From Pseudorasbora parva (Eukaryota > Chordata > Actinopteri > Cypriniformes > Gobionidae), in assembly GCF_024679245.1 (NCBI RefSeq), contig NC_090172.1, positions 47,548,676-47,612,675 on the forward strand: a stretch of DNA of 64,000 nt. The letters are read 5' to 3'. Of this stretch, positions 22,734 to 34,285 are shown one piece after another (within the stretch, counting starts at the first letter, position 1; every line of letters begins with the position of its first letter). Under the pieces are notes generated by a model. That model did not search any database. It had not been told where the DNA came from and worked only from the letters and a program-made list of their open reading frames with translations. The position numbers and the translations under genes are program-made.

Positions 22734-23754
22734 TTAACACTTTGTAGTGCCACCTTTTGCTGCGATTACAGCTGTAAGTCGCTTGGGGTATGTCTCTATC
22801 AGTTTTGCACATCGAGAGACTGAAATTTTTGCCCATTCCTCCTTGCAGAACAGCTGGAGCTCAGTGAGGTTGGATGGAGAGAGTTTGTGAACAGCAGTTT
22901 TCAGTTCTTTCCACAGATTCTCGATTGGATTCAGGTCTGGACTTTGACTTGGCCATTCTAACACCTGGATATGTTTATTTTTTAACTATTCCATTGTAGA
23001 TTTTGCTTTATGTTTTGGATCATTGTCTTGTTGGAAGACAAATTTCCGTCCCAGTCTCAGGTCTTTTGCAGACTCCATCAGGTTTTCTTCCAGAATGGTC
23101 CTTTATTTGGCTCCATCCATCTTCCCATCAATTTTAACCATCTTCCCTGTCCCTGCTGAAGAAAAGCAGGCCCAAACCATGATACTGCCACCACCATGTT
23201 TGACAGTGGGGATGGTGTGTTCAGGGTGATGAGCTGGGTTGCTTTTATGCCAAACATAACGTTTTGCAATGTTGCCAAAAAGTTCAATTTTGGTTTCATC
23301 TGACCAGAGCACCAGCTTCCACATGTTTGGTGTGTCTCCCAGGTGGCTTGTGGCAAACTTTAAACAACACTTTTTATGGATATCTTTAAGAAATGGCTTT
23401 CTTCTTGCCACGCTTGCCATAAAGGCCAGATTTGTGCAGTATACGACTGATTGTTGTCCTATGGACAGAGTCTCCCACCTCAGCTGTAGATCTCTGCAGT
23501 TCATCCAGAGTGATCATGGGCCTCTTGACTGCATCTCTGATCAGTCTTCTCCTTGTATGAGCTGAACGTTTAGAGGGACGGGCAGGTCTTCGTAGATTTG
23601 CAGTGGTCTGATACTCCTTCCATTTCAATATTATCGCTTGCACAGTACTCCTTGGGATGTTTAAAGCTTGGGAAATCTTTTTGTATCCAAATCCGCCTTT
23701 AAACTTCTCCACAACAGTATCTCGGACCTGTCTGGTGTGTTCCTTGTTCTTCAT
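22734..23754 (-). pseudogene. Tc1-like transposase pseudogene
   Basis: About 340 codons of original length. The N-terminal paired-type helix-turn-helix DNA-binding region is recognisable (GFGYKKISQALNIPRSTVQ, then a GRPR-like hook RPARPSK). The DDE catalytic core follows: first Asp in LVLWSDETK, second Asp in the QQDNDPKH block, and Glu in [12 protein letters not shown] one-base frameshift lies near 23415-23420, just after the GLYG motif. In-frame TAA occurs at 23103-23105 (after KMDGAK) and TAG at 22986-22988 (between the second Asp and the Glu motif). The natural stop follows GGTTKC at 22734. The family encodes a cut-and-paste transposase; this copy is dead. Confidence 0.95.
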
Positions 23755-23932
23755 GATGCTCTCTGCACTTTAAACTGACCTCTGAGACTATCACAGTGCA
23801 GGTGCATTTATACGGAGACTTGATTACACACAAGTAGATTCTATTAATCATCATTAGTCATTTAGGTCAACATTGGATCATTCAGAGATCCTCACTGAAC
23901 TTCTGGAGATAGTTTGCTGCACTGAAAGTAAA

Positions 23933-24138
23933 GGGGCCGAATAATTTTGCACTCCCGATTTTTTGATTTGTTAAAAAAGTTTGAAATATCCAATAAATTT
24001 CATTCCACTTCATGATTGTGTCCCACTTGTTGTTGATTCTTCACAAAAAATTACAGTTTTATATCTTTATGTTTGAAGCCTGAAATGTAGCAAAAGGTCG
24101 CAAAGTTCAAGGGGGCCGAATACTTTCGCAAGGCACTG
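23933..24138 (-). repeat. Tc1 right terminal inverted repeat
   Basis: Partner of 22525-22731, with scattered substitutions between the two. TA follows at 24139-24140. Confidence 0.88.
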
Positions 24139-24649
24139 TATGTTATGTTAAATTTATAAAAGTTTAGTAAGGTGAACACTGTTATCAATTTAATTTGCCT
24201 TTAAAACATTTAAATAACAACAAGCATTTTTTTTTAAAGTAAAATGCAAAATTAACTCATTGGACAAACTAAAAATATTGAATTGAGAGCAGGAATTCCA
24301 TCCAGTGAATTTGTATATAAGTGCCCACAGCCTAAAAACAGGCCCCGCTCTTCTGCATAATGGTAACCGCAAAAGAGACTCTTCAATGTCCAATATAACT
24401 GAACATTAAACACTAACATAAACTAATAACATCTTTCCCTTTTCTGAAAAACACATAAAATAAAACTTTAATCCATACATTTTCTCTCCTAGCGCAGTCC
24501 CTCGCAAAGTATGCTGTGAAATACAGATCCACTGCCCGGTTCCCGCAAAAGTCTAACAGAAGCAGTAAAAATTAAGGTACAAGTTTCCAGACTGAGTTGC
24601 ACAGTGAAATCAAATCACCGGCAGATCAGGCTGGGTTTACCCATTCTAC

Positions 24650-24790
24650 CAAATCAACATATTACAATGATTACAAAGGGTCATGTGACCCTGAAGAAAG
24701 GAGTAATGATGTTGAAAATGTAACTTTGCCAACAAAAGATGGAAAAAAAATATTAAAATAAAAAGTTATTTTGAATTGTAAAAATAATTT
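24650..24790 (+). repeat. Interspersed repeat, 3' half, after insertion
   Basis: GGGTCATGTGACCCTGAAG and the following AT-rich stretch continue the repeat broken off at 22134. This supports a later 2.5-kb insertion. Confidence 0.55.
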
Positions 24791-26199
24791 CCATTAATGG
24801 TGTACTTCGTTTTCATCAAATGTATGCTAACATGACACATTATTTGCTAACGGATTGTTGTTGAATGATAGGTATTAAAAATATTTTGAGAAAATAAGAA
24901 CCAGGAGATATGTACGCCATGTTACACCATGTACACTATTACAGTATGTAAGTATTGTCAAAATAGGAAAGCTGGAAATGTGATATGATAGGTTGACATA
25001 AACAGCTCTTATCATACTTCCCAGTTATCTGATTATCGTACCATTATCTTAGTTCGGCTGCCAAGGCAGTCGCTTTTACAGTCTCTATCTCCTCAATCTT
25101 TCACTAACCTCTGTGCATGTGCTGTGATAAAAAAAAAAAACACGACAGAGGAAGAAAAAAAGAAAAAATGAGCAAGATATGATCCTTCGGGACGTGCTTG
25201 GGTAAATCTTTCAGGGGAAGAAACAAACAAGCGACAAGCCACAACTGGATTTCATTATGATTCATGGTTGAATTAGTGTCCTTGTTTGGGGATGAGGAGA
25301 GTCAAAGGGCACAAGCCCCACACACATACATGCTCATCCAGACCACATTTGTGGTTTGGCCCCAGCACACCCTCATGCGCTCACCAGAATCGAACATTGT
25401 GATTGTTGTCCTGTAGAAAAGAGAAAAAAAGGGGAAAGTAAATAATGGAGGGAGAATGTTTGGTCACGGACAAGCAGAGAAGAAGAAAACAAGTGAGAGT
25501 GAGAAGGCAGAGGATGAAAGGTTGAAATCAGGGCAGCAAAACAAACTTTTCTAGAAGGACCTAAGTAACATGTCACATAGATGACAAAAGGTCATCAGAG
25601 GCAGTGCGGGTCAAAGTTGAGAGAGTTATATAAATGCTCTCTGGCCTTTTGGATTGGTGCTGTTTTAGCTGTGGAGTTCAAAAAGAGCTTGTTGTGCTTT
25701 AACTGCCTTAATGAAACACAATTTTGAGTCAACACATTTCATTTTTGTTTGGTCAAGGAATGGGATGCCAAAGGTTTTATAGTAACTTTTTATAGACTTC
25801 TGCCCTGCTCTTTAGTGTGTTTCTCAACTCTCTATAGTTTCTATCATAAATTGTCTGTAGAACTGTAAACGTGACACAAATAGTCATAATAATGTTATCT
25901 GTGAGCATTCTTCTACACTTTTCAGTGTGCAGCAGACATTGTCTAGTTGTTAAATTTAAAGATTCATGTGAACTGAATTGAGCAACAGCTTTCACCGGCT
26001 TTCACCAGTTATTCTGTCTTGTGTTTTCTCTTCATCAGCTATACAAACACAAATGACAACTGGATTCCACAAAGAGCGGCAAACCATATCAGTCTTGCAT
26101 ATTGTCCACCTTTTGCATTTTAAATGCGTTTTAATATACATAAGGCATTTTAAAATATATTAAATTAGAAAACAGTTGGACAGTTTCCTTGTCAGACAA
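24791..26199. other. Non-coding stretch, no gene recognised
   Basis: AT-rich with purine-rich patches near 25130 and 25430. No domain-bearing ORF. Confidence 0.5.
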
Positions 26200-28495
26200 T
26201 ACACTGGCTAAACGCGGAGATTGTAGACTCCTTGTGGAGTGTGCTTCAACTTCGAAGGTGCACGGCATGTTCCCCTGTGCCTGAAATGCCAAGGCAATAG
26301 CATACATGATTCAGTGGGCCCATCTCTGTTTGGAAAACCTTATATCCTGTCTCTATAACAGTCAAAGAGCTGCTCAGAGTCTCAAAAGCCCTGCGTGCTG
26401 TCCAAGTAAATATACAGAGCAAAAACTGGAGACTGCAAAAATAAGGTCCCCCTCCCTCTTGATGGAAGTGAGCATGTGTCAGGAGCGTGAACTTCAATGA
26501 GAGTGCCCTTAGCTCGACTGGCCCAGTAAGACAACAAAGAGATCCCATGAGGGAATAAGGTGTGGCAAGGAACCTAAGGAACCTGATGAACAGGTTGTGC
26601 TTCCCTTAAGACTTACAATCCACTGTATCGTGCTATGGTGGCCCCATACATTTTCCCGGTGAAGAGGGACAGCTGACCCTCCTACCTCTCCTGAAGGAAG
26701 GGAATCACTGACCCAACTGCACATCTCTTTGGTCTTCCCCTTGGGAAGTACACCAGTTAATGAACAGACTCAAAACTTCAAAGCATAGGCCTGCCTCATA
26801 GAGGAGGCTTTAATCTAAGTGATGACTCAAGTCTTCCGCTTCCTGTCCAGGGGCCAGATGTGGAGGTTCCAGAGGTCTGGGCATGGGTGCCTAAATGTGC
26901 CCGAGTCCCTGAAAAATTAGGTCCTTCCTCAGAAGCCACCTCCAGGTAGGGGCTGTCGTCAGGAGATGAGCTCTGAGAACCAAATCTGCGTTGGTTAATA
27001 AGGCGCAACCAACAGGACCTGTTCTGTGTCCTCTCTGACCTTGCATAGCAGGCTCACTGGAGGAAAAACATATTTGTGCAGACCCGGGGGTCAACTGTGT
27101 GCCGAGGGGGTATGTGCCAAGGCGGGCCTCAGTCAGGGAATACCACAGAAAGAAATGGGAGGATTCCTGGGAACAGATCTACATGTGTTTCACCAAATCA
27201 ATTCCAGATCAGCTAGATTGCTGGAGGTGGAGTCTCCACTCTCCTTGGAGTTTTACTTGTAATGACAGGTGCACCCACTGCACGATGGAGCTTGCCTGGG
27301 ATGTGAGTGGACAGCAGTGACTTTGCTGCTGACTCCAGAGTAGGAGATGGTGGGCAGGTTGCAACATGTGACGTGAACCTAAACTGCCCTGGTGGTTTAT
27401 GCATTCAGCCTTTGCTGTGATAGCCACGTGATGCGTATCGAGCACCATGCCCATCACAGGACTTGAGTCTGAAGCCAGTGCTGAAGTGGTTTCATATGCT
27501 ATCACCTGAGCTGCGTTACTGCCACAGAGGACACAGTATGCCCCAGAAGCCTCTGAAATTGCTTCAGTGGGACTGCTGTTTTTCCTCTGAATAAATTCAG
27601 GCAATTCAGCACTTGTTCATGAATTTGTGGGTGTGCTTGTTCTTGTATGACACACCGTCATAGTCCAACTCCATCCAGAGAAAAGAGATGGTCTGTACTG
27701 GAGAGAGCTTGCTCTTTTCCTAGTTGTCCTGAAACCAATTGGCTGAGGTACCTGAGCCCCAGGTCCCTGTGTGCACACTATAAATCTCGAGTCAGCAAGT
27801 CACCGAGGTTATTGTGGACCCCCTCAGAGACGATCAGATGACGAGTGTGACCTCGGCAGCCTGATGGCATCATGCCAAGGCAAGATGTGTTTGCCTCTGT
27901 CTGCTTCTTTACTGCTGAGAAGTGATGGACAAAGTCCTCGACAGTGTCTGGCTGAGAGCCTGCGGCGTGACATTTGTTGCTGTGACAATAATTGCTGCTG
28001 TAATAAGTGTGTACGATAGTGCGGCATACAAACTTCTTGCTGAGTGTGAAGCTGACTTCTGCTGATGAAATTGCAAACTATTCTTCAGTAAAAAAAATGT
28101 CTTCAGTTGACTGCATCTCTGACTCCTGGTCTTCATTCCTCATATCTGGTCCTTGGGTCTTAACTGTAAAATCCCCTATAGGAAGCTCTCACTACACTTA
28201 GCTATGTGTTGGGCGGAGAGACCGCTGCAATGCGCCGTAATCTTGATGGTTAATGAGAATGCGCAGTCTGTAGCGTCAGTCTGTAAGGACTTTCAGTTGG
28301 CTCACAAGAACAAATCTGAATGAGTGATGCACAGCAGCTTATTTTATAACCATATGTACAGGAGAGTTGTGCATGCAAATTTCACTCGCCAATTCTCATT
28401 AGCCCTTTCTAAAGTATCAGAGGTGTTTGGGATCCCAAGTGCGACCCCTAGTGTCAGCATTCGACACCATGTTGAAGTGACTGACAGAATGGACA
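26200..28495 (-). mobile_element. Heavily decayed DIRS-type retrotransposon copy
   Basis: This GC-richer block holds broken remnants on the minus strand. The clearest is an RNase H-region match at about 27209-27420 with INHQG and GEWRLH motifs spaced as in the intact DIRS element (10300-10560). The right end (about 28330-28495) carries a CATGCAAATTTCACTCGCC stretch and a GACACCATGTTGAAGTGACTG terminus of the kind seen at DIRS inverted repeats. Most of the RT region appears deleted between about 27450 and 28170. No intact frame remains. The left boundary is uncertain. Confidence 0.65.
27209..27420 (-). pseudogene. DIRS RNase H-region remnant
   Basis: The translated minus strand contains INHQG, then LLLW about 17 residues further on, and GEWRLH about 35 residues after that. 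This is the same order as INHQG, ILLW and GEWRLH in the intact copy at 8.5-13.9 kb. Intervening residues are diverged and the reading frame is short. It is a non-functional fossil of the RNase H and connecting region. Confidence 0.65.
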
Positions 28496-30927
28496 TTCAT
28501 TTTGATATTTGCAAAAGATTGTATTTATCTGCGTTATTAAATTATTTGTTTTTAAAGAATAACTGGAAGTGTTAAATGATGGGAAAGGCCTTAATGTAAA
28601 ACTGGGGAATTAGCATAAATAATTGAAAAACTAATATTGACCAATAAGATAAAAATTCTCTAATTACGGCCAATAATCAATATGGTACAGATATATTGTG
28701 CATTCCGTTTTTATTGTAACTATCTATGTGTCTATGTATGTACACTGTTTCAACAGCATAGCTAACTAGCCTGTTTATTGAGTTCAAGCTGGGATTGGAG
28801 ACCGAACACTGTTGCCCTGAGCCCTTAAAACCCTCCTGGACTAAACTTTTAACCTCTCTCATGTTGAATCAGGATCAGCTGTAGGTTTTTAAGTGTGGGG
28901 GGAGCCCCATGGAGGATGTGTAGGTAGCTCATCGCTCTCTAGCAGAGGTGAGAAGAGGATTTATCTGTCCCTGGTGGGGGTTAGCTCTGGGTTTAGTTAA
29001 TCCCAGGCTGCTTGTAAGGTTAAACTCACAGATTTCCTGCAACAGATGTGCTGGAGTTAGTGTGTGTGTGTATGTTTATTTTTGCAGGGGCCGCCAAATA
29101 GGTGCATAGATGTGTATACTGAACGCAATTAAGAGATTTGAAAGTGTGGGAGTCATCAAGGAATTGCCAGCTCCGTTTGACCTTATTCGTTTGTTCACAC
29201 TGTTCTCTGACGCAGGTGCCTCCATGTTACAAATCTCCCCGAAGACGCTGTGGGAGAGTGTAATTAAAGATTAAAAAAAGAGAGGGGGGCTGCTGGGTAA
29301 TCAAGCACTTTGGGGGCTCGGTGTAATTCTGATGACCCATGTTGTCACCCTTTCTGTGACCTGGCTGCCATATTTCACAACCCATCCATAAACCTCTCTC
29401 CCCAGGCCACAGAGGTTTCCAGCACCTTCCAAGAATGTCTGACACACATAGTGACCTTCCTTTCCTATTGCCTCAGGTTTGCATGGAATACAGGCACATT
29501 CATAAATTTCCATTAATTCAAATGGAAAATATTCTTTTTCTCTTCCACACTATTTCATTCCTCTGTCTCTCCGCCCGCCTGTGTGGCTGAGTCCGTTTGA
29601 CTGATGGCTCTTTAAGTGTCTGGACCATCAAAGGCATGACATCAGAGGTCAAAATGGTCCTCTGCATTGGCGGTGACATCACCAAAGCCAGACGGTCTAG
29701 TGCCATCACAGGCACCTTTCCAAGCCAACTAGGGATTTTTACTCTGATAAACTTCAGTATGGTTTAAAGCAGATTAAATTTAAGGTCTATGATGTCAGCA
29801 CATTTCTGCGGCGTTATAAGACAAGCCCCCTGAAATCATACTTTCGACCACTTAAAACACTTGTCGTGGCTGTTTATCACTAGACTTGGCCACTGTGACC
29901 ATTACGAAAGCTAAAAGCATTTGAGCCTATGCACAATTTGCTTTCACAATGTCTAAACCATGAATCAGTGTTTCTGGAGATGTAAAATATGTATTTCTCT
30001 TAGTTCCGAACCACATCACTTGGAGAAATTTGACCATGACTGTAATTATTTTCTCTTCATCTGTATGATTAATGGCTTGTCACATGGAAATGAAAGGATG
30101 GAGGTTGAAAAGAAGGTTTTGGAGGAGGAAGCACAGCAAACCTTACGCTGACCGCAAGCCCGTACCCATGAGTTTACACATGTCATTTCTGAAGATCATC
30201 TGAAAATGAATTTGATTACAGAGTTCAGAGCATGTGTTTTATTGGAAGATAAAGTAATTTTGCATTTGTCTGGATCAGTGAGAGTGTGTCAACATATATT
30301 AATTTAGAGATAAGTGATCTATAAATGTCCATAAAATCATAAAAGCAGTACAAAAAAGTGGAAACACAAAAAAGGGTTCTATTGTTTAATTTAGGAAATG
30401 ACGGACAGTGACCAGGTCGTTGAAAATCATCATGGAAAAAGTGATGAGAAGCAGGACATGGGTCTGCTGCCAGCACCTTGTACACACTCTCACTCCCTAG
30501 TGTGAGTAATCTGTCCCTTAACTCTCTTTTATACTTGACTGAATGCCTCCATTAGTTTCTCAATAGTGCAGTTGGACACATTAGACTTCAGCTGTGCCTG
30601 CCACTTCTTTGACGTCAATATGACTATGATGTCATGTCACTACCTTTAACAGTGAATTTTCTGTTACATGGTTCAAACTTTGGTGAAAAAGGAATTAATT
30701 GAGAACAGTGATTGATTTGGAAGGGTGTTGATAAAGTAATGTTGATGTATTAATACATACATTTCCAGGTATTATTTCCTTCCTTTCTATAGTTTTTTCT
30801 ATTTGTCTTCTATGAAATTTTCACTCAGTGTTGCTTCAGCTAGACTGGACTCAGAGAGGAACAAGTTTCGAAGCGAACCACTGATACAGTACAAAATGTA
30901 TACGTTTACAGCTAAACGCATCTCCAT
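28496..30927. other. Non-coding stretch, no gene recognised
   Basis: Contains pyrimidine-rich and GT patches. A minus-strand open frame at 29518-29715 lacks repeats or low complexity but has no recognisable domain. It could be a conserved non-coding block or chance. Confidence 0.45.
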
Positions 30928-31990
30928 GTGGATGAGGACTGTGTCTGTTCCCCCGAATTAGTAAATACAAAAAACTATTTGTTTATATATTCACTTATTG
31001 TTAATGATATGATTATAGATCATAACCTAGATGTGCTGTGTTTGACAGAAACCTGGCTAAAACCTGACGATTACATTACTTTAAATGAGTCTACCTCTCA
31101 AGATTATTGTTATAAACACAAGGCGCATCTGAAAGGCAAATGGGAAGGGTTGCTGTAATTTATAATAATATCTTCAGTATTTATCAGAATTCTAGTTTTA
31201 AATATAATTCTTTGTTATGTGGTGTAAAGGATCAATCCCATTTTACATTTGTGCTGATTACTGGTTACAGGCCACCAGGGTACAAAACAGACTTTACCAA
31301 AAAAAAAATAAGAGTTAGTATTGGCTGCGGATAAAATCCTAATTGTTGGTGATTTTAATATTCATGTGGACAATTAAAAAAAAAAAAAAACGTATTGGGA
31401 TGAGCATTTAGAGAAATTCTAAACTCTTTTGGTGTTAGGCAACATGCAGACCTAATATTGTTACATGGAATAAATGGTGATACCATTCAACTTCTGCAGC
31501 AGAGCGACAACATCTCAGATCATTACCTAGTATCATGTATACTTAATCTAGCAAAGTCTGCAAAGAAGTGCCCTCGTTTCAAATATGATCATCACTGCCA
31601 CTAAAGTAGCTGTGTAAACAATCGTCCTCATCAGTACCAGACTCTCTCCTCTGTGCTTAAAGATTAAAGAAAATAATACAATGATGTGGTATAACAACAA
31701 TAAAACTGCAATTAAATAATTAAAAAAAATGTAATGCAGCTGGAAAAAAACTGGAGGTTTTTTTTTCGCATTTCATGGAAAAAGAGCAGGATTGCATACA
31801 GAAAGGCCGTAAAAACTGCTAGATCTGCTTATTTTTCAACTTTCAACACAACTAAAAGAGATGCTACCAGAGGTCATAGATCCTCTTCTTAATATCATTA
31901 ATTCATGCTTGTCATTACAAAAACTTTTAAGCTGGCTATTATTAAACCTCTTATTAAAAAAAAACACAACTTGATCCTACAGAATTAGTC
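30928..31990 (+). pseudogene. L2-type LINE ORF2 remnant (endonuclease domain)
   Basis: Fragments of an apurinic-type endonuclease typical of L2/CR1 LINEs appear in order: LCLTETWLKPDDYI near 31040, ITGYRPPG near 31260, VGDFNIHVDN near 31350, and SDHYLVSCIL near 31520. A downstream IDPLLNIINSCLSL and KLAIIKPLIKK stretch at about 31880-31965 belongs to the linker before RT. Frameshifts and stops separate the pieces. The match breaks off at about 31990 after a DPTEL-like stretch. The RT part appears at 42515-42905 in the same orientation. Confidence 0.85.
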
Positions 31991-32094
31991 TGTAGGATCA
32001 AAATCGATTAAAATATAATACTGCAAATCGATTTGCAGCTAATTATTGTATGAGAAATACAGTAATTTGTAGTGGTTTACAGTAACATTGAATT

Positions 32095-32356
32095 AAACTT
32101 GCATTTTATTTTACAGCAATAATTTGTAATTTAACTAAAGTACAATATTTACCTGGAAATAAAGTTGCCAATAAAATCCTGTAAATGTTTTACAGCATTT
32201 TTTTTGTTTGTAATTTCACTAAAGTACAGTATTTATCTGTCAATAATTTTGCTAATAAAATCCTGTAAATGTTTCACAGCATTTTTTTGTAATTCTACTA
32301 AAGTACAGTATTTACATGGCAACTAAAGTTGATAATAAAATCCTGTAAATACCCCC
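32095..32356. repeat. Tandem repeat, about 82 bp x 3
   Basis: Three diverged units each contain CTAAAGTACAGTATTTA and ATAAAATCCTGTAAAT. The latter motif starts at about 32171, 32255 and 32335, giving spacings of 84 and 80 bases. Confidence 0.85.
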
Positions 32357-32882
32357 ATAATCCATGATGTTGTTTGCAATAGTTTAACATTAAAAATGCT
32401 GAAAATAATCATTTTAACAGTAAACTGTAAATACTGATTTAAATGCAGAATGAACACTATCTGAATACATTTACAAATGAATAAAAACCAAGTCAAGGGT
32501 GTTGCAACTAAATATTTATTAAAACTAGCAGAAAGGCATTGCATTTATTAAAACTGTCATTGCAAGGCAAATTTTTTCTTCTAACTGTTAAAATCTTATC
32601 ATAAAAATGACATATTATTACAAAATAACCACAACTAACTTTTTAAAAAGCAATTTTAAGACATATTGTGAGTTGAACATTAACTTTCAATAAAAATGAA
32701 AGCCAATCAACAGAATTTGTGGCATTTTTGGCTTCTATTGAAACTCTCTGCAACTTATTTTCTTTTCTTTTTAAAGAAAAGCATTAAAATAAAATGCTAA
32801 AATTAACATTATTCCACAAATTCTGTTATCTTCTATTAAATTAAGAATATTCGAATAAAAAGACAACTCAATATATACATAC

Positions 32883-33193
32883 TTAAAGGGATACTTCACT
32901 TTAAAATGAAAATTCTGTCATCCTTTACTCTCCCTCAAGTTGTTTCAAAGTTTCTTTCTTCAGCTGAACACAGGGGGAGTAACCAAACAGTTAACTGGAG
33001 CCATTGACTTCCATAGTAGGAAAAAAAAATACTATGGAAGTCAATGGCTCCAGTTAACTGTTTGGTTACTGACATTCTTCAAAATATCTTCCCCTGTGTT
33101 CAGCTGAAGAAAGAAATTCATACAGGTTTGAAACAACTTGAGGGTGAGTAAAGGATGACAGAATTTTCATTTTTAAGTGAACTATCCCTTTAA
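32883..33193. mobile_element. Palindromic MITE with TTAA ends (Angel-like)
   Basis: The element is one long inverted repeat bounded by TTAA (32883-32886 and 33190-33193). The inner stem is perfect over 39 bases (32980-33018 with 33030-33068) around an 11-base A-rich loop. The outer arms (GAAAATTCTGTCATCCTTTA with its complement) are also conserved. Such RNA- or DNA-foldback elements are abundant in teleosts (Angel-type). No coding capacity. Confidence 0.85.
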
Positions 33194-33625
33194 AGTTTGT
33201 TAACCTTCTGAGATGAACAAACACATGAGGGTTGACTTGAGTCCTTTCCACTTGTTTTGCCTCTGCACTTGTTGTCTTGGCTCCAGGGAGTGAGTGATGT
33301 GATTCCAACAAAACATCTGCACAAAAAATATAAGCACAAATATAAGCAGAAACTTTAGAAAAATTTTCAAAAATTGAATGAAACTAGCTTAATAAAATAA
33401 ACGTAAAATGCCACTTATACAATACAATCAGCATTTGTTGCACTACTAATTTATGAAGTACTGTTAAATGGTTAGTTCACTCAAAAATTTACATTTTGTC
33501 ATTTACTCACCCTCATTTCATTCCAAACCCATAAGTCTTTCGTTCATCTTCAGAACACAAATGAATATTTCAATATTTTGGATGAAATCTGAGAGTTTTC
33601 TGTCCCTCTACTTACAGTCTACACA

Positions 33626-34268
33626 TGTCACGGTTCATGAATTCACCTGTTCGCCCTGCACTGTGTTATGTGGTACGTGAGTGTTGGTGTATGTGTGTGG
33701 TGATGGGCGTGGCAGCTGATTATTTCCCCGCTGATTACAGCACCAGCTGCCACTTGTTTCCTGGGTCTACTTATACCCATTGTCTAGCGTCTTGTGTTTG
33801 TCAGATCGTTGTTTCCGTTTCCCTGTGTTGGTGTGTGTGGTTGCGTAGGCATTCTCTCTCTCTCTCCAGCAGGATCGTTGGCGTTGCCTGAGTTTGGACT
33901 TAGCCTTTCTGTGTCACGGAGGATCGCTCTGCTTGCTTTCCAGAGGATCGCTCTGCTCTCCCCTCGAGGATTGTTCCCTGGCAGATCTCTGACCTTCTCT
34001 GCCTTCACGGTGGATCTTGCCTTCACCCTCTGCTGAGGGATCATCACACACACACACGGGACATCGTCACACATGGGATTTCGTCACTCTTCAGCGGTCA
34101 TCACTCACGGTTGCACGGACCTGGGATCGGGATTGTCCATCAGGTTCCTGCGCTACCAGTGCTGTCTTCGTCATCACCCCATCAGACTCTGACACTCTTT
34201 ACTTCTTGCATTATCCAATAAACGAGTTTGCACTTGCTTTTGAATCCTCTGCCTTTATTCCCGTGACA
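33626..34268 (+). repeat. Chromovirus 5' LTR
   Basis: TGTCACGG...CCGTGACA, 643 bases. It contains a TATA-like TTATACC at 33771-33777, a predicted transcript start at 33800, a CT patch, and a polyadenylation signal AATAAA at 34217-34222. Confidence 0.97.
33771..33810 (+). promoter_or_regulatory. LTR TATA-like box and self-primer sequence
   Basis: TTATACC at 33771 is followed 29 bases later by GTCAGATCGTT (33800-33810). This 11-mer is the exact reverse complement of the bases just after the LTR (34270-34280). In Tf1-type elements the mRNA begins with such an 11-nt primer, so 33800 is the predicted transcription start. Inferred, not measured. Confidence 0.75.
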
Positions 34269-34269
34269 G

Positions 34270-34280
34270 AACGATCTGAC
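34270..34280 (+). promoter_or_regulatory. Primer-binding site for self-priming
   Basis: AACGATCTGAC begins one base after the LTR end. It pairs perfectly with 33800-33810, and complementarity stops on both sides after exactly 11 bases. Confidence 0.78.
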
Positions 34281-34285
34281 CAGAT

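Larger units (their letters stand above)
22525..24138 (-). mobile_element. Tc1/mariner transposon, inactive
   Basis: A 1614-base element flanked by the TA dinucleotides expected of Tc1/mariner insertion (22523-22524 and 24139-24140). Long inverted repeats of about 205 bases run 22525-22731 and 23933-24138, starting CAGTGCCTTGCAAAAGTATT and ending GCGAAAGTATTC-type complement. The single transposase gene on the minus strand is broken by one frameshift and two nonsense codons, so the copy cannot produce transposase itself. Confidence 0.95.
22135..24649. mobile_element. 2.5-kb insertion bounded by an 8-9 bp direct repeat
   Basis: ACCAAATCA occurs immediately before the insertion (about 22126-22134) and again at its right edge (about 24648-24656), as expected of a target duplication. 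The insertion consists of a left segment (22135-22524, with a 38-base palindrome at 22151-22188), the Tc1 element, and a right segment (24141-24647). The non-Tc1 parts carry no ORF. The 8-9 base duplication suggests a hAT-like or LTR insertion; the class is unresolved. Confidence 0.45.

Noticed and set aside
29518..29715. Possible conserved exon on the minus strand
   Set aside because: The 65-codon frame lacks a recognisable domain, and I see no good splice acceptor and donor pair around it.
34001..34066. CACACACA run as an independent microsatellite
   Set aside because: It is only about six units, part of the LTR and identical in both LTRs.
33784..34074. 96-codon minus-strand frame, repeated at 38724-39014
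   Set aside because: It duplicates only because it lies in the two LTRs. It has no domain and overlaps the promoter and leader.
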